From NCBI GenBank assembly GCA_028866945.1, contig JAGWHE010000009.1, forward strand, positions 1 to 35,562: DNA of 35,562 nt, read 5' to 3'. Below, piece after piece: positions 14,393 to 22,988 of the stretch (its first letter is position 1; each line of letters begins with the position of its first letter). The notes under the pieces are model-generated. The model did no database searches and was not told the DNA's origin. It saw only the letters and a list, made by a program, of their open reading frames with translations. Source of the stretch: Nitrososphaerota archaeon (GTDB taxonomy: Archaea > Thermoproteota > Nitrososphaeria > Nitrososphaerales > Gagatemarchaeaceae). The position numbers were made by a program, and so were the translations under genes.

Positions 14393-15781
14393 ATGCGAGA
14401 CGCTCCTAGGCGTCATCCGCTCCTCCCGAACCTCGACGAGGCGCTCGTGGCCAAGATGCTCGAGAAGGCCGGAGCCGAATCCATAGACGAACTCTTCTCG
14501 GACATCCCCCAGGACGTGAGGCTCGGCCGGAAGCTAAGGCTCCCCGAAGGCGCATCCGAGTACGAAGTCAGGCGCGAGGTCCAGGCTCGGCTCGCCCAGA
14601 ACAGGACGCCCCCCGGAACCCTCTGCTTCCTGGGCGGGGGGGTCTGGCCCCACTACGTCCCTGCCGCGGTCGAGTCGATCACCTCCAGGCAGGAGTTCTA
14701 CACGGCATACACACCCTACCAGGCCGAGATCAGCCAGGGGATGCTGCAGTCGCTCTTCGAGTATCAGAGCCTGATGTGCGACCTCCTGGGGATGGAGGCA
14801 TGCAACAGCTCTCTGTACGACTGGGCCTCCGCCGCGGGCGAGGCCGTCAGGATGGCTGGCAGGGTCACGGGGAGGAAGAGGGTCCTGCTTGCGGGGAGCT
14901 CGGGGCTCCAGAGGAGGTCGGTGATCAGGACCTACACCGAGCCAATGGGGCTGAAACTGGAGACCGTGGCCTTCGACCGGACCAGAGGCACCCTTGACCT
15001 CGACGACCTGGAGCAGAAGCTCGGCGAAGACGTCGCGTGCCTCTACGTCGAGAATCCGAACTACTTCGGGGTGATTGAAGACGGGATAGCCGAGCTGGTC
15101 GCGAAGGCGCGGTCCGCCGGGGCCCTTTCAATCGTGGGGGTGGACCCCATCTCCCTTTCACTCGTGAAGGAACCGGGAGCCTACGGCGCAGACATCGTCG
15201 TCGGCGAGGGGCAGCCCCTGGGGATCGCCATGAACTACGGAGGCCCTCACCTCGGAATATTCGCCGTCAGGGACATCAAGTTAGCCCGGAGCATGCCGGG
15301 GAGGCTAATCGGTCTCACCACTTCGGCTTCGGACCCCACGAGGAAGGCCTTCGCCATGGTACTGCAGGCCAGAGAGCAGCACATCCGCAGGGAGGCTGCC
15401 ACCTCCAACGTCTGCACCAACCAGTCCCTCATGGCCCTGGCTGCGGCGAGCTACCTCTCCCTGCTGGGGAAGGAGGGGTTCCGGTCACTTGGAGAGACAG
15501 TCATCTCGAACTCCCACTATGCGGCGAAGCGCCTTTCACAGATCAGGGGGGTCACGTCTCCACACTTCAGGGGGGCCTACTTCAAGGAGTTCGTGGTCTC
15601 ATACAAGAAGGCGAAAGCAGAGGCGGTGTTCAGGCGCCTCGCACGGAAGGGGGTGCTGGCGGGTTACCCCGTGGCGAAGTCTTTCGGCCTCGGCTCCGAG
15701 GCCGGTACCTTCTGCGTGACCGAGGTCCACAGCCGGGACGACATCGAAAGGCTCGGGGCCGCATTGGAGGAGGCTCTGTAG
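14393..15781 (+). CDS. gcvPA: Glycine dehydrogenase (decarboxylating) subunit 1
   Basis: This 462-residue protein is the N-terminal-half type subunit of the split P-protein. With subunit 2 it decarboxylates glycine using PLP and loads the aminomethyl group on lipoylated H-protein. Family features are the RHPLLPNLDEALVAKML start, FLGGGVWPHYVPA, YTPYQAEISQGMLQ, and NYGGPHLG near residue 281. ATG 14393 follows an AT-rich TTCTTATTTTAAG at 14360-14372, about 27 bp upstream, fitting a leaderless start. The subunit 2 gene follows after one base. The length is typical. Confidence 0.96.
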   Translation: MRDAPRRHPLLPNLDEALVAKMLEKAGAESIDELFSDIPQDVRLGRKLRLPEGASEYEVRREVQARLAQNRTPPGTLCFLGGGVWPHYVPAAVESITSRQEFYTAYTPYQAEISQGMLQSLFEYQSLMCDLLGMEACNSSLYDWASAAGEAVRMAGRVTGRKRVLLAGSSGLQRRSVIRTYTEPMGLKLETVAFDRTRGTLDLDDLEQKLGEDVACLYVENPNYFGVIEDGIAELVAKARSAGALSIVGVDPISLSLVKEPGAYGADIVVGEGQPLGIAMNYGGPHLGIFAVRDIKLARSMPGRLIGLTTSASDPTRKAFAMVLQAREQHIRREAATSNVCTNQSLMALAAASYLSLLGKEGFRSLGETVISNSHYAAKRLSQIRGVTSPHFRGAYFKEFVVSYKKAKAEAVFRRLARKGVLAGYPVAKSFGLGSEAGTFCVTEVHSRDDIERLGAALEEAL

Positions 15782-15782
15782 C

Positions 15783-17258
15783 TTGAAGAGGTTCACCCAG
15801 GCTGCCTGGGACGAGCCGCTCATCAACGAGCTGAGCAGGCCGGGACGGGTCGGGAACCTTGTCCCGACTGACAGACAGATCAAGTCCCGGTTCAAGGACC
15901 CGGCTTCGCTGGTCCCGCCTTCCCTCAGAAGAGACTCCGTGAACCTCCCCGAGCTCTCCGAGCTCCAGGTACTCAGGCACTTCAACAGGCTCTCTCAGAT
16001 GAACTTCTCCGTCGAGCTCGGGATGTATCCTCTCGGGAGTTGCACGATGAAGTACAACCCCAAGGTCTCGGAGATGATAGCCGGCTCCGACGGGATGAAA
16101 CATGCCCACCCCCTCCAGCCGGCGGAGACAGCCCAGGGGCTCCTCTCCATCTTCTACGAGCTCGAGCGCTACCTCAGTGAGATCACCGGGATGAGCCGAT
16201 TCTCCCTATCGACCGCCGCCGGAGCCCAGGGGGAACTCGCCGGGGTCCTGATGATCAGAAAGTACCTGATGGACCACGGCGGCGCCGGGAGGGATGAGAT
16301 ACTCGTCCCCGACTCGGCCCACGGCACTAACCCTGCGAGCGCAGCCATGGCCGGGTTCAAGGTGGTCAAGGTCCCCTCCGACGAGGACGGGCAGGTGAGG
16401 GCCAAGTCGGTGGCGGAGCTCTGCTCCGAGAAGACCGCGGGGATGATGTTCACGGTCCCGAACACACTCGGCCTCTTCGAGGGCGAGGTGGCCGAGGTCA
16501 GCTCCGCTGTCCACCGGGCGGGGGGGCTGATGTACTACGACGGCGCCAACATGAACGCCCTCCTGGGCAGGGCCCGCCCCGGAGACATGGGGTTCGACGT
16601 GGTTCACCTCAACCTCCACAAGACCTTCGCCACCCCCCATGGAGGCGGCGGTCCTGGCGCCGGGCCTGTGGGGGTCACCAGGAAGCTGGCCGAGTACCTG
16701 CCGGTCCCTGTGGTGTCAAAGGGGAAGACAGGCTATTCTCTCGACTACGACCTGAAGCATTCGATCGGGCCTCTGAAGGGGTTCGTGGGGAACTCCGCGG
16801 TCCTCCTCCGGGCCTACATCTACATCCGCCTCCTCGGCGCGTCGGGCCTCGCCGATGTGTCTTCACTCGCGGTCCTCGCCGCCAACTACCTGTGGAAGAG
16901 CCTCGACCCGGACGCCTTCCCCGCCTCCCATGGGAAGGGGATGCGCAGAAAACACGAGGCGGTGGTCTCCGTGAAGAGCGAACTCCCTGGCGCGGCCATG
17001 TCCGTGGCCAAGGCCGTCCTCGATTACGGCATGCACGCCCCCACCGTCTACTTCCCCCTGATAGTACACGAAGCCCTGATGATAGAACCCACAGAGTCGG
17101 AACCTCTCGAGATGCTTGACGAGTACGCCGCAGCGCTCAACGAGATCTACGGCAAGCTGAAGGACGGGAATCTCGGCGAGGTCCCCAGAAACACCAGCGT
17201 GGGGAAGGTGGACGAAGTGAAGGCTTCGCACCCGATGACCCTGAGGGTGCACTGGTGA
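15783..17258 (+). CDS. gcvPB: Glycine dehydrogenase (decarboxylating) subunit 2
   Basis: This 491-residue catalytic subunit carries the PLP lysine in NLHKTFATPHGGGGPG (about residues 277-292), together with GMYPLGSCTMKYNPK, and STAAGAQGELAG. It works with GcvPA in the glycine cleavage system, feeding one-carbon units and CO2/NH3, or running in reverse to make glycine. It starts at TTG one base after the gcvPA stop, so the subunits are translationally coupled. The H-protein, T-protein and lipoamide dehydrogenase genes are not in the window and must be elsewhere if the system is complete. Confidence 0.96.
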   Translation: MKRFTQAAWDEPLINELSRPGRVGNLVPTDRQIKSRFKDPASLVPPSLRRDSVNLPELSELQVLRHFNRLSQMNFSVELGMYPLGSCTMKYNPKVSEMIAGSDGMKHAHPLQPAETAQGLLSIFYELERYLSEITGMSRFSLSTAAGAQGELAGVLMIRKYLMDHGGAGRDEILVPDSAHGTNPASAAMAGFKVVKVPSDEDGQVRAKSVAELCSEKTAGMMFTVPNTLGLFEGEVAEVSSAVHRAGGLMYYDGANMNALLGRARPGDMGFDVVHLNLHKTFATPHGGGGPGAGPVGVTRKLAEYLPVPVVSKGKTGYSLDYDLKHSIGPLKGFVGNSAVLLRAYIYIRLLGASGLADVSSLAVLAANYLWKSLDPDAFPASHGKGMRRKHEAVVSVKSELPGAAMSVAKAVLDYGMHAPTVYFPLIVHEALMIEPTESEPLEMLDEYAAALNEIYGKLKDGNLGEVPRNTSVGKVDEVKASHPMTLRVHW

Positions 17259-17291
17259 GCCCAAAAGTCATATAGGCTCCGAAACTCCGAG

Positions 17292-17615
17292 TTGCTCCCA
17301 TTGCCAAGCGAGCTCTCAAAGCGCGTCGCCGAGAGGCTGAACAGCATCGTAGACGAGGAGACCAACAGGAAGTTCGGAGAACTGAACATAGTGACCGAAG
17401 TCTCTGAGACAACGACGGGTGCGATTAGGATCAGATTCCAGCCGCTCGCTGCATACAGTCCTAATGCCGTCGACACCGGGAGGGCCATCAGGGGCGCGGC
17501 GCTGGCCGTTGACGGCGTGCTGAGCGTCAGGGTAGACTGCTCAGGGCACATGATGGACGACCTGGTGAACCGACTGGTCAACCAGGAAGACATGGTGCCG
17601 AAGCTCATCAAGTGA
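17292..17615 (+). CDS. MIP18/DUF59-like iron-sulfur assembly family protein
   Basis: This 107-residue protein resembles the MIP18 (DUF59) fold. A helix with IVDEET is followed by strands FGELNIVTEVSETTTGAIRIRFQP, then a helix ending in DGVLSVRVDCSGH. In MIP18 proteins the segment after the strands usually has a conserved CP that helps Fe-S cluster transfer; here the aligned position reads YSPNAV, so Ser replaces Cys. A canonical SufT/Cia2 role is therefore uncertain. A TATA-like TCATATAG at 17267-17274 sits about 25 bp upstream of TTG 17292; TTG 17301 is an alternative start. It lies 34 bp after gcvPB but seems to have its own promoter. Confidence 0.6.
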   Translation: MLPLPSELSKRVAERLNSIVDEETNRKFGELNIVTEVSETTTGAIRIRFQPLAAYSPNAVDTGRAIRGAALAVDGVLSVRVDCSGHMMDDLVNRLVNQEDMVPKLIK

Positions 17616-17707
17616 GCTCGACATATCAATCGAATCCGGGTAAACAAAAACTACTTCGTCGTCAACAATATTCAGTGGTGGGTTTGTTTATGCGCAGTGT
17701 CAGCTAG

Positions 17708-18745
17708 GTGTGCGCCCCAGAATTGACTGTCAATAATCAAGTGACTGCCGTAGGGATAGGAAGCGCGGGGGTCAAGATCGTCTCTCTGTTGAGCCGAAGG
17801 TCCCTGCTCATCGACAGGTACGTATACGTATCCTGCGACGACGGTGACTTCTCCACCGTCGACTCGAAGGACACCATCTTGGTCGACTCCCCGATAGACC
17901 AGAAGCTTACCCCGGCATCGGTGCGAGGGCTCGCGCTGGGTTCCACGAGCAGGGTCCGGGACGCATTGGAAGGTTCCGACGTGGTCTTCATCGTCGCCGG
18001 TCTCGGAGGCGCGACGGGGAGCGGTCTGGCTCCAATGGTCGCTTCAATCGCCCAGGGTTGCGGGTCGACAGCGGTGGGGGTGGCTGTGATGCCATTCGAG
18101 TTCGAGAAGAAGATGAAGTTCTACGCCGGGGTGTCGCTGCGGCGCTTCCGCTCCGCCTCAAAGGGGGTCGTAGTCGTCGACAATGACACTCTCATGAGGT
18201 CCTCGCCCGAAGACACGACTCTGGCGAACCTCTACGACACGGCAAACAAGGCGGTCGTGAAAGCCCTTGGCTCCCTCCTCTCCAAGGCGACGGAGAACAC
18301 AAAGCCCCTGGGGCTCAACAAGCTCCTCGGCGCGGTCGTCCAGGACGGGTATTCCCTCCTGGGGGTCTCCAGCAGCGGGGCGGCTGACAAGGCCGAGGAC
18401 GCACTGGCAGGCGCCGTGGTGTCCATCGGCAAGCTCGCAGAAGCCAGGGAGGCGGGGCACGCGGTGGTCAGTCTCAACGCCGACGAGAGTCTTTCAGCCC
18501 AGGAGGTGGGCCTGGCGGTAGGGCGACTGGGCTCGATCATGGACAACAAGAGCATCGACGTGGAGTACGCCGTGGACTACACCGGTGCGGCTCAGCTCCA
18601 GGTCAGCCTGCTCGCATCCGGCTTCAAGTCGACGAAGTACGACGACTATGACCCTCTGGCCAAGGTCCTGGGCGACAGATGCCTGGACGACGAGATGGAC
18701 ATGGCCCTCCCCGGAGGGCTCGAGGCGCTGCCGTCCTTCGACTGA
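17708..18745 (+). CDS. Divergent FtsZ/tubulin-family protein
   Basis: This 345-residue protein belongs to the tubulin/FtsZ superfamily. The signature GGATGSG (100-106) in VAGLGGATGSGLAP binds GTP phosphates. VAVMPFEFE (126-133), VVVVDNDTLM and the helix-7 ANKAVVKAL follow in FtsZ order. The T7 synergy loop, NxDxxD in active FtsZ, aligns with PLGLNKLL here, so both acidic residues that trigger GTP hydrolysis are absent. The N-terminal GGGGxN loop is reduced to GIGSAG. It may bind nucleotide but hydrolyse it poorly. Divergent FtsZ copies are known in Thaumarchaeota, which divide with Cdv/ESCRT. The C-terminal tail is acidic. The start is GTG 17708 with TTTATG about 20 bp upstream; TTG 17723 is an alternative. 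Confidence 0.82.
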   Translation: MCAPELTVNNQVTAVGIGSAGVKIVSLLSRRSLLIDRYVYVSCDDGDFSTVDSKDTILVDSPIDQKLTPASVRGLALGSTSRVRDALEGSDVVFIVAGLGGATGSGLAPMVASIAQGCGSTAVGVAVMPFEFEKKMKFYAGVSLRRFRSASKGVVVVDNDTLMRSSPEDTTLANLYDTANKAVVKALGSLLSKATENTKPLGLNKLLGAVVQDGYSLLGVSSSGAADKAEDALAGAVVSIGKLAEAREAGHAVVSLNADESLSAQEVGLAVGRLGSIMDNKSIDVEYAVDYTGAAQLQVSLLASGFKSTKYDDYDPLAKVLGDRCLDDEMDMALPGGLEALPSFD

Positions 18746-18751
18746 GCCAGC

Positions 18752-20458
18752 CTATCTCTTCGCGAAGTAGTCGCTCACGGGCTTGCTCTTGGTGGCCAGG
18801 GACTTCGCACGCTCTATCTGAGCGTCTTCCAGCTTCCTGAAAGGAACTTCAGGTTTCCCATTCAGCCTGATCGTCTCCCGAATCTTCCCTAGGGCTTCGG
18901 CGCTCGGGGACGGCGACCCGAGCCCCGCGAGTATCTTCTCAGAAGACTTGGGGAGGAAGGGGTCAATCAGCATGGCGACCGACTCGCAGATCGACAGGCA
19001 CGTGTGTATGACCTCTTCGCACTCTCCCCGGTCATCCTTAACGAGCTTCCAAGGCTGCTTCCGCTGAAAGAACTCGTTTCCCAGGTCGGCGATGGAGAGC
19101 ACCCTTGCCAGCGCGTCCCTGAACCTCACTTCGTCAAGGAGCTTCCCTACCTCGTCGGCGAGCACACTGACCTTGGCCAACAGTTCTTCTTCCTCCTTGG
19201 TCCTCCTATGCGAGGTGACCTCCCCCCCAAAGTTGTTCCATGCGAACGTCGTGGTCCGGTGGATGAAGTTGCCTATGTTGGCCACGAGCTCATTATTCAC
19301 CTTGCTCTTGAAGTCCTCCCACTTGAACTCGGTGTCCCTCGTCTCCGGGATTATGCTGATGAGGTAGTACCGCCAGATGTCGGGGTCCAGCCCGGCCTCC
19401 GGGACCCTCTCGCAGAATATCCCCCAGTTGCGGCTCTTGGATATCTTGTCCCCTTCATAGTTGCAGAACTGGAGCCCGACGACGTCGTAGGGGAGGTTCA
19501 GCCCGCCATGTGCGAAGAGCATCCCTGGCCAGAAGATGGTGTGGAACGGGATGTTGTCCTTCCCCAGAAAGTTGTAGATCTCCGCGCCCTCGTCGAGCCA
19601 GAACTTCTTCCAATACTCCGGCTTGCCGTTCGCTTCCGCCCACTCCTTGGTGGCGGAGACGTAGCCGATGGGCGCGTCGAACCACACGTAGAACACCTTG
19701 TCGCCGTAGTCCTTCAAGGGGACCGGCACCCCCCACCTGAGGTCCCTTGTTATCGAGCGCTTCTTGAGGCCCTCCTTCAGCCACCCCAGCGCAAGAGACG
19801 TGACCTGTTCTTTCCACTCCTTCTTCGTCCCTATCCACTGCTCCAGCTTCCCCTGGACCTTTCCCAGCTCCAGGAACAGCTGCCTGCTGTCTCGCCAGAC
19901 CGGGATGCTGCCGTCGATCTTGCACCTTGGGTTCACGAGCTGAATCGGGTCGAGGAGCGTGGAGCACCGCTCGCACTGGTCCCCCCTGGCGAACTCGTAC
20001 CCACATACAGGGCAGGTCCCCTGCACGTATCTGTCGGGGAGGAAGATCTTGTCCTTCTCGCAGAACGGGAGGCGCAGCTCCCCTTCGCTTACGAAGCCCT
20101 TCTTGTAGATCTCGAGAAAGAACTCCTGCGTCGTCTTATGGTGGATGGGGGTTGACGTCCGGGTGAAGTTGTCGTAGGAGATGCAGAACCACGAGTAGAT
20201 GTCCCTGTGGACTTGGTAGAGGGCGTCGGTGAGCTCCCTCGGGGTTATCCCCAGCTCCAGGGCGGCGACTTCGGTCGGCGTCCCGTTCTCATCCGTCGCT
20301 CCCACGAAGAGGGTCTCGTACCCCCTGAGCCTGCAGTGCCTCGCGAATATGTCGGCCGGGAGATGGGATCCCACTATGTTCCCAACGTGCGGGACCGCGT
20401 TCGTGTACGGGAGGGCGCATAGGACGAGCACGCGCCTTCGCTTCGTTGTCCTTTCCAC
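18752..20458 (-). CDS. metG: Methionyl-tRNA synthetase
   Basis: This 568-residue class I synthetase charges initiator and elongator tRNA-Met. The HIGH-box equivalent is HVGN (24-27) and the KMSKS-box equivalent is KISKS (about 335), the usual archaeal variants. A zinc knuckle CPVCGYEF...CERC sits at about 150-170, and an anticodon-binding helical domain occupies the C-terminal third. There is no EMAP/Trbp111 tRNA-binding extension, so that may be a separate protein. The start is GTG 20458 with a TATA box (GTTTATAC, 20485-20492) about 30 bp upstream, showing its own leaderless transcript even though it follows the ahcY operon in the same direction. Confidence 0.96.
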   Translation of the reverse strand: MERTTKRRRVLVLCALPYTNAVPHVGNIVGSHLPADIFARHCRLRGYETLFVGATDENGTPTEVAALELGITPRELTDALYQVHRDIYSWFCISYDNFTRTSTPIHHKTTQEFFLEIYKKGFVSEGELRLPFCEKDKIFLPDRYVQGTCPVCGYEFARGDQCERCSTLLDPIQLVNPRCKIDGSIPVWRDSRQLFLELGKVQGKLEQWIGTKKEWKEQVTSLALGWLKEGLKKRSITRDLRWGVPVPLKDYGDKVFYVWFDAPIGYVSATKEWAEANGKPEYWKKFWLDEGAEIYNFLGKDNIPFHTIFWPGMLFAHGGLNLPYDVVGLQFCNYEGDKISKSRNWGIFCERVPEAGLDPDIWRYYLISIIPETRDTEFKWEDFKSKVNNELVANIGNFIHRTTTFAWNNFGGEVTSHRRTKEEEELLAKVSVLADEVGKLLDEVRFRDALARVLSIADLGNEFFQRKQPWKLVKDDRGECEEVIHTCLSICESVAMLIDPFLPKSSEKILAGLGSPSPSAEALGKIRETIRLNGKPEVPFRKLEDAQIERAKSLATKSKPVSDYFAKR

Positions 20459-20498
20459 GGCTGGTTCCGACCCAGCCCCTTTCAGTATAAACCTTGGC

Positions 20499-21731
20499 TC
20501 AGATTTCCCAGCTTTTGGCGTACTCCCTCTGTTCTCTGGTCTGGGCGCCGATTGAGATGCCCATGGACTTCAGGGCCGCCCTGGCGACCTCGTCCTCCAG
20601 CTCTGCAGGGACGCCGTACACCCGTTTCTGCATCTTGTCATGCTCTCCGTGGATGCGGATCGCGGCCATCATCTGGTTGGCGAAGGACATCTGCATCACC
20701 TCCGGAGGGTGACCTTCGGCTGCCACGAGGTTCGCGATCCTCCCCTTCCCGACCAGGTACACCCTCTTCCCTGACGGGAGGGTGATCTCGTCAACATTCG
20801 GCCTGACCTCCTTCACCCCTTTCGCCTTCGACATCATGGTTTTCACGTCGATCTCGACGTCGAAATGCCCGGCGTTGGAGAGTATCGCTCCCTCCTTCAT
20901 CTTCTCGACCGCGGAGTAGGGAATCACATGCTTCTGTCCCGTGGTCGTTACGAAGAGCTGTCCCTCGCGGGCGGCTGCGTCGATGTCCGAGACGTCGAAC
21001 CCGTCCAGGTGGGCTTCCAGCGCCTTCACGGGGTCCACTTCCACCACGGTGACCCTTGCCCCCATCCCCCGGGCCCTCATCGCAACCCCCTTCCCCACCC
21101 ATCCATAGCCGACTACCACGGCCTTGACGCCGGCGAGCAGGAGGGCGGTCGCCCTCATGATGCCGTCCAGGGTGCTCTGCCCCGTCCCATACCTGTTGTC
21201 GAACATGAACTTGGTCTTCGCGTCGTTCACCGCGATGACCGGGTAGGCCAGCTTCCCCTCGGCTTCCATCGCCTTCAGCCTCATGACTCCGGTCGTCGTC
21301 TCTTCCGACCCCCCGACGATCCCCTTGGCCTTCTCCACATGCGCCGCGACGTGTAGGTCCGCCCCATCGTCAATGAGCTGTTCTGGCCGAGCCCCCAACA
21401 CCTGTCCGATGCACCAGTTGTAGTCCTTCGGCGACTGGCCCCTCCATGCCCATACGTCGGTTCGGGTCGAGAGGTACGCCGCTATGTCGTCCTGGGTGGA
21501 AAGCGGGTTGGCTCCGGCGAGCTTGACGTCGGCGCCCGCCGTCAGCAGGGCGTCGATTAGGACAGAGGTTTCCTTCGTAACGTGTAGGCAGACCCCGACC
21601 TTGACCCCCTCGAGCGGCCTGGACTTGCCATATTTCTCTGCCAGGTTGGTGAGCGCCCCCATGTGCGCCTTCGCCCACAGGAAGTTCCTCTCCCCGTCCC
21701 GGCTCAGCTTTGCATCCGCTACCTTTGTCAT
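20499..21731 (-). CDS. ahcY: Adenosylhomocysteinase
   Basis: This 410-residue enzyme hydrolyses S-adenosylhomocysteine to adenosine and homocysteine, relieving product inhibition of methyltransferases. It shows the NAD motif GYGWVGKG, SNAGHFDVEID, and FDNRYGTGQSTLDGIMRAT of the substrate/NAD interface. It lacks the Lys-Tyr C-terminal tail of bacterial and eukaryotic enzymes, like other archaeal members, some of which prefer S-inosylhomocysteine. Its ATG overlaps the stop of the upstream phosphorylase (ATGA, 21728-21731), so it is the last gene of the salvage operon. Confidence 0.95.
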   Translation of the reverse strand: MTKVADAKLSRDGERNFLWAKAHMGALTNLAEKYGKSRPLEGVKVGVCLHVTKETSVLIDALLTAGADVKLAGANPLSTQDDIAAYLSTRTDVWAWRGQSPKDYNWCIGQVLGARPEQLIDDGADLHVAAHVEKAKGIVGGSEETTTGVMRLKAMEAEGKLAYPVIAVNDAKTKFMFDNRYGTGQSTLDGIMRATALLLAGVKAVVVGYGWVGKGVAMRARGMGARVTVVEVDPVKALEAHLDGFDVSDIDAAAREGQLFVTTTGQKHVIPYSAVEKMKEGAILSNAGHFDVEIDVKTMMSKAKGVKEVRPNVDEITLPSGKRVYLVGKGRIANLVAAEGHPPEVMQMSFANQMMAAIRIHGEHDKMQKRVYGVPAELEDEVARAALKSMGISIGAQTREQREYAKSWEI

Positions 21732-22465
21732 CTCTTCTCTCCCCGCAGCCCTGCGACGGTGGCCTCTATCAACTGTCTGACCGTACTCCCCGACCTCTTC
21801 ATCACCTTAAGGACCTCTCCATGGCTCACCTTCGCCTGCATCCCTGCCGCCCAGTTGGTCGCTATCACGACCGACGCGTATCCGATCCCCTTCTCATTGG
21901 CCAGGACCACTTCGGGGACCCCGGTCATCCCTACCACATCCCCACCGAGTATCTTGTACATCTTGATCTCAGCCGCTGTCTCGAACCTCGGCCCCTCTGC
22001 GCACACGTAGACGAGGTGCTGGTGGAGTTCCAGGCCCATCCTCCTCGCCGCCACGCTCAGCTCCAGGTTGATGTGCCTGCTGTATGGATACGTCATGTCC
22101 GTGTGCACTACCTTGTCCTCGAAGAATGTCGTCTGCCTGCGCTTCGTGAAGTCGAGGAACTGCTCGATAAGGCCGACCGCCCCCACCCTGAACCCCTGGT
22201 TCATCGACCCGACGGCGCTGGTGGCGATAACCTCCTCGACCCCGAGTTGCTCGAAGGCTGCGATGTTTGCCCTGTAGTTGATGCCGTGGGGCGGAGCCTT
22301 GTGCGCGGCCCCGTGCCTCGCTATGATGACATACCCTGCCTCAGGGTGGGGATAGACCACCGCCGTGCCGAAGCGGGTCCTGACCGTCTTGGGTCCGCTG
22401 AGCTCGAAGTGCTCCGTGACGCCGGTGCCGGTGATCACCCCGATGGGGGGCCTGTCCCTAGTCAT
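21728..22465 (-). CDS. Purine nucleoside phosphorylase paralogue, probably methylthioinosine-type
   Basis: This protein of about 245 residues belongs to the PNP/MTAP family, which splits purine nucleosides with phosphate. The N-terminal GVITGTG phosphate loop, ATSAVGSMNQG, and the MTGVPEVVLANE motif identify it. In the base-recognition loop it reads TNWAAG, where adenine-specific MTAP has TDYDxx; Asn there is typical of 6-oxopurine phosphorylases. I infer a substrate such as methylthioinosine or inosine rather than methylthioadenosine. ATG 22465 is chosen (MTRDRPPIGV); it overlaps the apt stop by 8 bp. It sits between apt and ahcY in the salvage operon. A deaminase that would supply the inosine-type substrate is not in the window. 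Confidence 0.83.
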   Translation of the reverse strand: MTRDRPPIGVITGTGVTEHFELSGPKTVRTRFGTAVVYPHPEAGYVIIARHGAAHKAPPHGINYRANIAAFEQLGVEEVIATSAVGSMNQGFRVGAVGLIEQFLDFTKRRQTTFFEDKVVHTDMTYPYSRHINLELSVAARRMGLELHQHLVYVCAEGPRFETAAEIKMYKILGGDVVGMTGVPEVVLANEKGIGYASVVIATNWAAGMQAKVSHGEVLKVMKRSGSTVRQLIEATVAGLRGEKR

Positions 22466-22988
22466 ACTTCGCAAGGGAATAGACGTCGTAGCCTGCCAGC
22501 TTGCGCCTTCCATTGAGAGACTTCAGCTCCGTGACGAACGCGAAACCCACGACCTTGCCGCCGAGCCTCTCCACGAGTGTGGCCGCCGCCTTCGAGGTCC
22601 CACCCGTCGCCAGGAGGTCGTCCACCACGAGCACTCTGTCTCCCTTGGAGATGGAGTCAGAGTGCATCTCCAGCCCCTGCCTCCCGTATTCCAACTCGTA
22701 GTTCACGCTGACCTTTTTCGCCGGGAGCTTCCCTACCTTCCTCGCAGGGACGAACCCCAAGCCGAGCCTGTCGGCGAGGGGCGCCCCCACTATGAACCCC
22801 CGGGCCTCTATGCCCACCACCTTGTCGAGCTTCGCGCCCTTCCACTTCTTCTCCAGCGCGTCGGCGACCCTCCTGTTCAGCTTCCCGTTCCTCCAGAGAG
22901 TTGTGAGGTCCTTGAATGGGATGCCCTTCTTCGGGTAGTCAGGTATGGTCCTGATCGACTTTCTAACGTCGGCTTCGAGGCTCCCCAC
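22458..22988 (-). CDS. apt: Adenine phosphoribosyltransferase
   Basis: This 176-residue enzyme converts adenine and PRPP to AMP, recycling adenine freed by the neighbouring phosphorylase. The PRPP-binding loop VLVVDDLLATGGTS is intact, and PDYPKKGIPFKDLT and GIEARGFIVGAPLA are diagnostic for Apt. GTG 22988 is chosen because it overlaps the preceding mtnP stop (TAGTG) and gives a normal-length N-terminus; reading further to 23027 would extend into the mtnP coding region. It is the second gene in the operon mtnP-apt-phosphorylase-ahcY. Confidence 0.94.
   Translation of the reverse strand: MGSLEADVRKSIRTIPDYPKKGIPFKDLTTLWRNGKLNRRVADALEKKWKGAKLDKVVGIEARGFIVGAPLADRLGLGFVPARKVGKLPAKKVSVNYELEYGRQGLEMHSDSISKGDRVLVVDDLLATGGTSKAAATLVERLGGKVVGFAFVTELKSLNGRRKLAGYDVYSLAKYD

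Noticed and set aside
19004-20155. Long plus-strand frame (383 codons) opposite metG
   Set aside because: Antisense shadow of a certain methionyl-tRNA synthetase gene; Leu/Pro/Glu-rich with no recognisable domain.
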